Below, piece by piece: positions 57,889-64,000 of a stretch of DNA of 64,000 nt. The notes beneath the pieces were generated by a model. That model was not told the origin of the DNA. It saw only the letters and a program-made list of their open reading frames with translations, and did no database searches. The translations under genes were made by a program, and so were the position numbers. This DNA comes from Hyphomonadaceae bacterium JAD_PAG50586_4 (lineage in GTDB: Bacteria; Pseudomonadota; Alphaproteobacteria; Caulobacterales; Aquidulcibacteraceae), in contig CP096134.1 of NCBI GenBank assembly GCA_023242925.1, positions 1,879,501 to 1,943,500 of the forward strand. The letters are read 5' to 3'. Every line of letters starts with the position of its first letter. Within the stretch, counting starts at the first letter, position 1.

Positions 57889-58692
57889 TTAGAGCGCGAC
57901 ACATTGGGCGCTGGCGAGCGCGTGCTCGCGCGCGCGCACGGCGAGCATTTTGCTCAAGCGCCCATTGCGCATCGCGGCCCAATAGGTGCGCGTCAGGCGC
58001 CATGCACGGACAGGCGCAAGCAAGGGCTTTGGCGGGCGGGCAATGTCTTTGGGAATAGGCGCGCGCGGCAGCAAGGCGCTGGGCGCCTCGCCACTAAGGC
58101 CTGGGCTGGCCTCCAGCCAGGCGCCCAGCACATTAGACCTGATCAGCACTAGAGTGAGTTTGCGGGTGCGATGCTGGGGATGGGGGTGGGCTTGATGAAG
58201 CGGTAGGATGCAATAGCGCACGCCGCCGAGTTCGATTTCCCGCCACAAAATTCCGCCATGCGACAGCGATCCCCAGCGTTGGCCTGCGGATCTATCCAAA
58301 GCGTGCGTAACCCCGCAGATCAGATCCAAGACTTGCCCGACCTGTACGAGGCTCTCGATGGGCGGCGCATTGACCGAAAGCGCCAGCATGTCGCTCTCGA
58401 TGGGATGGCGCGGGTGTCGCGCGTAATAGAGCGCGTGTTGGACGCATTCCAGAACGCCATCAAAAGTGGAGACGCTCTCGATGAGGGCGAAGAGATAACG
58501 GCGCCGGGCAACGACACCGCGAATGGAGTCGCAGGCATTTTGTGCAGCTACGCCGGCAAATTCCGACCCTGCGAAATATTCCGCAGGCGACAAACGAGCG
58601 CCGTGTGTGGGCACCAATGTTAGGCCCCTGGGCGCGAGCAATCTCGGTTCGGGCGAGAGCGCGTCATGCCGTGCAAGTGCGTGCTTGTGCAT
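57889..58692 (-). CDS. Protein of unknown function upstream of the beta-helix protein
   Basis: 267 residues from the ATG at 58692. It contains ALIESVSTFDGVLECVQHALYYARHPRHPIESDML and VRYCILPLHQAHPHPQHRTRKLTLVLIRSN; it is His-rich in the middle and ends with a basic region. No membrane helix or signal sequence is obvious. It is 39 bases upstream of the large repeat protein on the same strand, so the two probably work together. Confidence 0.6.
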   Translation of the reverse strand: MHKHALARHDALSPEPRLLAPRGLTLVPTHGARLSPAEYFAGSEFAGVAAQNACDSIRGVVARRRYLFALIESVSTFDGVLECVQHALYYARHPRHPIESDMLALSVNAPPIESLVQVGQVLDLICGVTHALDRSAGQRWGSLSHGGILWREIELGGVRYCILPLHQAHPHPQHRTRKLTLVLIRSNVLGAWLEASPGLSGEAPSALLPRAPIPKDIARPPKPLLAPVRAWRLTRTYWAAMRNGRLSKMLAVRAREHALASAQCVAL

Positions 58693-59014
58693 CGGAGTGC
58701 TCCTAACGAGGAGCAGACGCTGCAACACAATTTATAAGGTGCAAAACCGCTGACGCGCGCATTTACCAAATACATTTCAGCGCGATCGCTAAAAGATGCT
58801 CTTATACCGGAGCGTATGGTCGACGGCGCGTGGCGCTATGAAAGCCGATACGTATCGCCCCCAAATACTGCACCGCAGCACGGCGTACAAGCGCTTGCGT
58901 CTTTGACGTGATTGCCATCGGCAGGCTTCAGATCTGGGAAAAGTACAACATTTCCCAGAGACGGTTGCCTGCAACCGGCGGTTAGAGCTAGCCTTGGCTT
59001 GGGGACATCCACGC

Positions 59015-60355
59015 ATGGCGCGCACGAAACAGCAAAAGCAGCAAAAGCTCGAAGCGTATCTATTGGAGGCGCTCAAAGAGGACGATCTTGGCGACTTGCG
59101 GGAAAAGCCAGGCGCCTATGGGGCGCTGGCCGATGAAATCCGGCGTACGGTGGAGCGAGATCCGCTCGCCAAACACTTCCTGGCGACAATTTTTATGGCG
59201 CTTGTGTATTCGGTGCGCGGCGAACGCCTGCAATGGCAGTCCATTGCCGAAGCCATCAATGCCGGGCCGCACTATTTCGGTGAAATCATCGACACGGACA
59301 TTTCTGCGTTTGCGCGTCGGGAATCTTTGTTGCCGGGCAAACCGCACCGTGGACCTTGGCGTGACGCTCTTGCGGCCATGGTCCGGTTTTTGGCAATCCT
59401 GCTGCGCGCTGAGCAGCCCGTTGAGGGTGAACCTGGCGAATTGGCGAGGAGGCCTGCGATCAAAGAGGCGCTCGATTACGTCAATCCGATCCGAATTTAC
59501 GAGGAGTCCGTGCGCTTTGTGCGCATCGGCTCCAGGGAGGATGCCGAAGACGAGGGAGTTAAGAAGTTTCTGGGTGTTCCGTGGTGGCATAGCCACGTCG
59601 CCAAGACGACGCTGCGTTCGTTGACCGACTTCTTTTCGATGAGCCAAGGCGAGTTGCGCAGTGTCGTGAGCAGGCTGCCTCCGGCGTTTGCGCTGAAGCC
59701 GGAGGATTCAGCGCGGCACGTTGGTCTGTCGTTTCGACGCATTGGCGGCAGCAACGATTTGATGGTCTCGCAGATCCTTATGCCTGAACTGCTCGATAGA
59801 TATCCGGCCGGTTTTTACAACGCCGTCACCAGTGATCTGCCGCACGGCGATAGCGAGCGCGTCGCGCGAGGCTTTGTGATGGCGGGGCCGAAGAACATCT
59901 GTTTCGCGGGGCGCCCTTTCGTGGATGACGGGGTGACTTTGGTAGCGTTCAACCGCGAGGATCCGTGTCGAGGCGGCACGTTGTGGCCGGGCGTCTTTCT
60001 CACGGCCGATATCACTAACCAGGGACGCCTGACGTGCACGCGCATTGCCTTCCTGTGGCTCAAACCCGAGGAGAGGGGGTTATTGGAGGCCCAGAGGTTG
60101 GGAGCTGTGGCCGAGGACGCGCTTGTTCTGCCCGAGGAGGAGAAATCCATGATTCTCCACATCCTTGATGCTGGAAATGAAATCATGCCGGGGCCGGACC
60201 TGCATTATGAAACCTCGCCCGTGACAAAGCCTGAGGTGCTTGTCCACGCCTTAAGACGCGCGCTCCAGGGAAGCGGCTTTACGATGCCCGAGCCCGATGG
60301 TAGCAGCGTTAATCCCGTTGCAACCGCAGGCGCCATCAGATGGGGGGCGTCCTGA
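59015..60355 (+). CDS. Protein of unknown function, 446 residues
   Basis: Starts at the ATG at 59015 (MARTKQQKQQKLEAYLLEALKEDDL). The N-terminal ~120 residues are helical with FLATIFMALVYSVRGERLQWQSIAEAINAGPHYFGEIID, which may include an HTH-like unit (IAEAINAGPHYFGEII). The central part has CFAGRPFVDDGVTLVAFNRED and later GRLTCTRIAFLWLKPEERGLL. No catalytic motif recognised. It is transcribed away from the 57889 gene across a 322 bp gap, so a shared divergent promoter region is possible. Confidence 0.66.
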   Translation: MARTKQQKQQKLEAYLLEALKEDDLGDLREKPGAYGALADEIRRTVERDPLAKHFLATIFMALVYSVRGERLQWQSIAEAINAGPHYFGEIIDTDISAFARRESLLPGKPHRGPWRDALAAMVRFLAILLRAEQPVEGEPGELARRPAIKEALDYVNPIRIYEESVRFVRIGSREDAEDEGVKKFLGVPWWHSHVAKTTLRSLTDFFSMSQGELRSVVSRLPPAFALKPEDSARHVGLSFRRIGGSNDLMVSQILMPELLDRYPAGFYNAVTSDLPHGDSERVARGFVMAGPKNICFAGRPFVDDGVTLVAFNREDPCRGGTLWPGVFLTADITNQGRLTCTRIAFLWLKPEERGLLEAQRLGAVAEDALVLPEEEKSMILHILDAGNEIMPGPDLHYETSPVTKPEVLVHALRRALQGSGFTMPEPDGSSVNPVATAGAIRWGAS

Positions 60356-60380
60356 GATCGGGATCGCTGAGGGACCCAAA

Positions 60381-60566
60381 ATGGACGGCTCCGAGCAAGA
60401 CGCCAAGCAGCGTTCGTTCACCAGCCAAGAGGGACCAGAGCGGATAATGGCTCAGAGCGGGCCGCCACTCAGTGCGCTTTCTGGCCCGTCACCGCGCGAC
60501 AAGCTTGCTGACAGCTACGGCTCTTCGCTCGATTGGTTGTTGATGCTTGCGGAAAAGCCGCGCTGA
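60381..60566 (+). CDS. Possible small protein after the 446-residue gene
   Basis: 61 codons (MDGSEQDAKQ ... LDWLLMLAEKPR) with GAGGGA before the ATG, 25 bases after the previous stop. Hydrophilic, low complexity, no family. It may be real or chance. Confidence 0.35.
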   Translation: MDGSEQDAKQRSFTSQEGPERIMAQSGPPLSALSGPSPRDKLADSYGSSLDWLLMLAEKPR

Positions 60567-60715
60567 GCCCCTTAAGGGCAAAGCCACAACCATCATCACA
60601 TGGCCAGAAGAAGATACGACACGCGATCAGCGACGGTCGTCGATGGTCTGCTCCCTAACGCTCCTTTGTGCGTAGCTAGATTTTCCGCGCTCTTGATCCG
60701 CTCATCAGGTTCCGC

Positions 60716-61702
60716 TCACCCCCGTGGCCGGCGCCGCCAGGCCCGGAATGCCCGGAAGATCGAGGCAGGCTTTTTCGGGGATCCGGCTTTGGCGATAAGC
60801 CAGTCGATAGCGGCCTGCGCTTTGGCGCCCGCCGAGAAGAAGGCGCGCGGCTCATCACGGATGACGTTGAGCCAGCTCGCGCAATAGGCGGCGTGATCTT
60901 CGAGATGGTCCGGAGGCAAGCCGATCATCGCGCCCAACATGGCGCTGCCGATTTCGGCCGTGAGTTCTTCACGACTTCTGGCGCGCCGATCAGAGGCATA
61001 ATTCTGCAGCCGATCGAGGCGGGAGGGGTGGCCGGTGAAGTGGACGAGCTCATGGAGCCTCGTGGCCGTCTCCTGTTCAGCGCTGACGAAGGCCTCAAGT
61101 GCTGGCATGTGGATCGTATCGGTCGCTGGCGAATAATAGGCCATGGCGCCGCCGACTCGAACCTTCGCGCCTGAGCGCGCAATCCAAGCATTGAGCATCG
61201 ATTGCGGAGGCGTCTTGGGTGCGATCTCAGCGCCGAAACCGGTTGGAAGGTTGTCGATCTGCTCGACGTTGAAAACGTGAAAGAGCTTGAGGAAACGGTA
61301 GCGACGGGCTTCGTCGTTGCCGCCGCTGGTGTCGGCAGTGTCGCCCGAGCCATGCTTGGCCATTGCCTGGCCATAATAGACAACAGGGCAGGCTTTCTCG
61401 CCCTTGCGGACTTGGCCGCCGAGTTCGAGCGCCTGGCGATAGGTGAGCCAGGTGCGCTTGGCATGGCCACGCGCGATTTGTGCTGCCCACAGGAGCGGCA
61501 CGTTGGCGCCGCGATAGGGTTGGCCATTGCATCGCAGCGGCAGCCCCGGCGTGGCAGCCAGTGCGCGATTGCGATCCCACGGTGCGCGCCAGGGCATCAC
61601 GCCTTGCTCGAGCAGCCTGGTGATCTCAGCGGTGACATGCACCAGCGCGTCGTGCGCCGAGCGTTGCGGCGCAGAAGCTTTCAAGGTGTTGGACTTGGTC
61701 AT
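60716..61702 (-). CDS. ardC: ArdC-like antirestriction / ssDNA-binding metalloprotein
   Basis: A 328-residue protein. The N-terminal ssDNA-binding domain has EQGVMPWRAPWDRN, YRGANVPLLWAAQ, and the RKGEKACPVVYYG block. The C-terminal zincin domain has the metal motif TRLHELVHFTGHPSRLDR. This is the ArdC/DUF1738 family carried by plasmids and integrative elements; it protects incoming single-stranded DNA from restriction. It supports the mobile nature of this region and is 40 bases from the SSB-like gene. Confidence 0.9.
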   Translation of the reverse strand: MTKSNTLKASAPQRSAHDALVHVTAEITRLLEQGVMPWRAPWDRNRALAATPGLPLRCNGQPYRGANVPLLWAAQIARGHAKRTWLTYRQALELGGQVRKGEKACPVVYYGQAMAKHGSGDTADTSGGNDEARRYRFLKLFHVFNVEQIDNLPTGFGAEIAPKTPPQSMLNAWIARSGAKVRVGGAMAYYSPATDTIHMPALEAFVSAEQETATRLHELVHFTGHPSRLDRLQNYASDRRARSREELTAEIGSAMLGAMIGLPPDHLEDHAAYCASWLNVIRDEPRAFFSAGAKAQAAIDWLIAKAGSPKKPASIFRAFRAWRRRPRG

Positions 61703-61738
61703 CGGATTTGTCCTGGGGACGCGCGTGTGCGTTCGCGA

Positions 61739-62149
61739 TCACGCGCGATGTTGAGAGTGTGAGGAGGTGGAACGGCCGCGCTCACGCGCGGCCGTGGCGC
61801 GACTTTTAAGCGTCGGCGGGCTTGGCTTGGGGGACTGCGCCTTGGGCGCGGCGCCCGGTTTGAAGCCCGTGATCTCGAGCGTGGTCTCGTAGATCTTCTT
61901 GTCGGCGTTCTTGTCGCGCACGCGTGGGACGAGGCGGCCTTCGAGGGTCACGCTCTGGCCTTTGTCGAGATCGGTCAGCAGGCGCTTGTTGAGGTCAGCG
62001 TCGAACGACACGCAGCGGATCCATTCGGTGGCGGTGAATTGACCATCACGACCTTCGACGATCCGATCGGCGGCGAGAGAGATCGAGACGGTGTTGTTCT
62101 TGTATTGGTTGATCGAGCCTACGCGGCCGTTGGCGGTGAAGCGGAACAT
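61739..62149 (-). CDS. SSB-like single-stranded DNA-binding protein
   Basis: 136 residues from the ATG at 62149 (MFRFTANGRVGSINQYKNN). An OB-fold follows with VSISLAADRIV, TEWIRCVSFDADLNKRLLTDLDKGQSVTLEGRLVPRV and YETTLEITGF; the tail is basic rather than the acidic tip of chromosomal SSB. It is upstream of ardC on the same strand, a common plasmid/element arrangement. Confidence 0.85.
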   Translation of the reverse strand: MFRFTANGRVGSINQYKNNTVSISLAADRIVEGRDGQFTATEWIRCVSFDADLNKRLLTDLDKGQSVTLEGRLVPRVRDKNADKKIYETTLEITGFKPGAAPKAQSPKPSPPTLKSRATAARERGRSTSSHSQHRA

Positions 62150-62549
62150 GAGGATTTCTCCCAGAGCGCCGGAGAGCTCCGGCAGGCGCTGCGGGCCTCG
62201 CCCGCGATGGTGATGCGGGCGCTTGTGGGTATGAGGAGGCTGGCAAGGGGTCGTGGGACACGACCGAAGGCTTGCCCCTTGCCAGCCTCCGCCCACATGC
62301 GATGCGCGCTCACTGAAGCGGGAAGGACCGCCCGCGTCGGCGGGGTCGTGCGGGTGGGGACAGCATCAGAAATCAGCGTGACGGATCGTGCCCGCGCTGC
62401 ACGCATCAATCCAAGAAACACGGGGCTTAAAGCGTTCGTGGACGCAAGCTTTGGTGAGGAATTTGGTTCGAAGGTTCTGTTGCAGCGTAGGGTTGCTTCA
62501 CGCCGGGCGCGCATCAGATCATTGCCGCGCTGAGGGAGAGTAACGCGCT
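62150..62549. other. Divergent gap between SSB-like and XRE genes
   Basis: No supported gene. It must hold the promoters for the ardC-SSB operon and the XRE regulator. I found no clear operator palindrome. Confidence 0.4.
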
Positions 62550-62837
62550 GTGGCTAAAGCAAATAAGAAGCAGGCAAAGGCGAAACCCGCAGCGAAGACG
62601 CGACCTGTCGGGCCGCGCACAGCGGGTTCTGTCGATGCGAAAATCGGCGCGCTGATCCGCGAACGACGCTTAGCGATCGGTGTTTCGCAGATGCGCCTTG
62701 CCGAGGCGCTTGGGATCACGTTCCAGCAAATTCAGAAATACGAAAAGGGCGTCAATCGCGTCGCCGCCAGCACGCTGATGCGGGTTGCGCGCACACTGGA
62801 GTGCAAAGTCACGGATCTCTTGCCTGACGAAGCATGA
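62550..62837 (+). CDS. XRE family HTH regulator
   Basis: 95 residues, GTG start. A Lys/Ala-rich N-terminus leads to IGALIRERRLAIGVSQMRLAEALGITFQQIQKYEKGVNRV, a Cro/CI-type HTH, then ASTLMRVARTLECKVTDLLPDEA. It resembles alphaproteobacterial regulators of the SMc00100/prophage type. It probably controls neighbouring element genes. Confidence 0.9.
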   Translation: MAKANKKQAKAKPAAKTRPVGPRTAGSVDAKIGALIRERRLAIGVSQMRLAEALGITFQQIQKYEKGVNRVAASTLMRVARTLECKVTDLLPDEA

Positions 62838-62904
62838 AAGGTGGAGATTGCGCGCTGATTTTAGTCGTCTTCAGGTAGTCGCCTGCGCACTATTTCTCTT
62901 GAGG

Positions 62905-63168
62905 CTAAATCCGAGCGGTCAGTCTTGGGGGATTTTCCAAGGGCCCCCAGGCCCACGCCATCACACAGGCTTCTTTCGCGCCGCATCGTGAACATTTGAG
63001 CGAGCGCGTCAGATCGCGCGTGTAAGTGCCTGCACGCCAGGTTTGCGCGACGCGGCCCCAAAGCCATTTGTCGCTGTGCTTGCAAGCGGTGCAGCTGATC
63101 CAAATTCCCTTGGTCCCGCTTTCGAGACTGATCGGATAGCCACGGTCTTTGTCGTTCCAATAGATCAT
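62905..63168 (-). CDS. Small Cys-rich protein with zinc-ribbon-like pairs
   Basis: 87 residues from the ATG at 63168 (MIYWNDKDRGYPISL). Two CxxC pairs (ISCTACKHSD and LKCSRCGAKE) suggest a zinc ribbon. No family recognised; an upstream ATG at 63192 is possible. Confidence 0.58.
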   Translation of the reverse strand: MIYWNDKDRGYPISLESGTKGIWISCTACKHSDKWLWGRVAQTWRAGTYTRDLTRSLKCSRCGAKEACVMAWAWGPLENPPRLTARI

Positions 63169-63192
63169 GGTCGCGTCCCCACGCGACCCCAT

Positions 63193-63925
63193 GCGGCGTC
63201 TCTATAGGAAACTCAGCGAGGGCCGGCAAACCCAGGCGGTGCCGAGCCGAGACACGTGACACGTTGCGCAGCACGAGAGCCGGGCGACGCCTGAGCGCCG
63301 CGACGCCCGAACCTTCACCTCGCTCAAATCAAGGTCCTCGCCGCGAACCAAATTTCTCCGCTGCTCATATTGGCTCATCGTGTCGCCCTTCAGACTCGGG
63401 CCATTCGCACCGCCGATTTCGCAGCGCGTCGAAAACCCATCCAAAGGCGGGGCTTTAGTTCGCCTTGGGCGGCGCGCCCAAACGAACGGCGCCACATTTA
63501 CTCGTCCTTGAGGCGCGGGGTCTTGCGGCCGACGAGCACGACACATCGATACTTGATCAGCGCATAAGAGCTGCTTGCTTTGATTGCGTGAAAATCTCGC
63601 CAAGGCGAGGCCCGTGCGCGTGAGCCATTCATGCTAAGAATATCCGGCGTTCATTATGAATTGGACGGGAGCAAGCGCGCATGGTCGTCTGTGCGCGGAA
63701 GATTTGATGCTCGACACATTTGGCGAAGCAAGCGGACTATTCGCCGGTTTGCGCATCTTTGAGATGGCGCTGGCGTCGCCTCCGATGTGGCGTTCCAAGG
63801 CTTCAGGCCTGGCGTCATGGAGCGACGAGAGTTGCAGCCGGTGTTTCAGGGCCAGGCGCAAGCAAAAGTCGCCAGTTTACGTACGTATAGCGTGTTCGGT
63901 TGAACTCGTCTGAAGGAGAATTGAG
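63193..63925. other. Gap with no well-supported gene
   Basis: Several short open frames occur, including a possible 58-codon reverse-strand gene (63378-63202, MSQYEQRRNLVRGEDLDL), but none has a family or clear start signal. The right end of the element could lie in this gap; I saw no copy of the tRNA-Asp 3' end here. Confidence 0.4.
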
Positions 63926-64000
63926 ATGTCTGAGCGCAAGGTTGTTGTCGCTGGCGTAGGGATGATTCCATTCGCCAAGCCGGGCCAGAGCGCTCCCTAT
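63926..64000 (+). CDS. Thiolase-like gene, start only
   Basis: The ATG at 63926 follows a good ribosome site (AAGGAG). The 25 visible codons read MSERKVVVAGVGMIPFAKPG, typical of the N-terminus of thiolase / SCP-x-type lipid-transfer proteins. It is cut by the window end. Confidence 0.65.
   Translation, partial: MSERKVVVAGVGMIPFAKPGQSAPY

Overview
The window reads as a chromosomal segment of a high-GC alphaproteobacterium. TonB-dependent receptors, a DUF2842 protein, the rplM-rpsI-argC neighbourhood, a class I PHA synthase and an otsB-GH15-otsA trehalose operon together suggest the Caulobacterales/Hyphomonadaceae area. That placement is inference from gene content; there is no 16S rRNA in the window.

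Layout. 1-8.4 kb: an uptake and breakdown cluster (GlxA-type regulator, TonB receptor, tannase/feruloyl-esterase-like hydrolase, M20 deacylase, MHS-type MFS transporter, LysR regulator). 8.7-17.3 kb: a tightly coupled copper locus (DUF2946, small membrane protein, DUF2244, TonB receptor, exported DJ-1/PfpI protein, PepSY protein, MbnP-MbnH pair, CopC, and a CopD fused to a PCuAC copper chaperone). 17.6-18.9 kb: three excisionase-like HTH genes beside tRNA-Pro(GGG). 18.9-22.9 kb: the trehalose operon. 23-41.6 kb: core chromosome with an RcnB-like protein, heme A synthase, ribosomal proteins L13 and S9, an odd tRNA-like RNA, argC, phaC, an aminotransferase, homoserine dehydrogenase, glpX, recJ, tRNA-Glu, tRNA-Pro(TGG), an MCP remnant with cheW, a CaiB-type CoA transferase, a K+ channel, tRNA-Val and tRNA-Asp.

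From tRNA-Asp (41.6 kb) rightwards the content changes to an accessory region that looks like an integrative mobilizable element. It starts with a tyrosine recombinase whose stop codon lies inside the tRNA, followed by a short relaxase and a TraF-type peptidase. Cargo of mostly unknown function follows (DUF6090 pair, TetR/thioesterase, VOC protein, an intact IS1182-family insertion, lipoproteins, a ~1,000-residue beta-helix-like membrane protein), then ArdC, an SSB-like protein and an XRE regulator. A thiolase-like gene begins at the right edge. I did not find the right attachment site.

A caution runs through the annotation. About ten otherwise well-conserved genes are split by single-base frameshifts, including heme A synthase and homoserine dehydrogenase. 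Several lie at G, C or T homopolymers where restoring one base repairs the frame. This fits uncorrected indel errors in the assembly better than gene decay, so I annotate these genes across the break and state where the frame changes.
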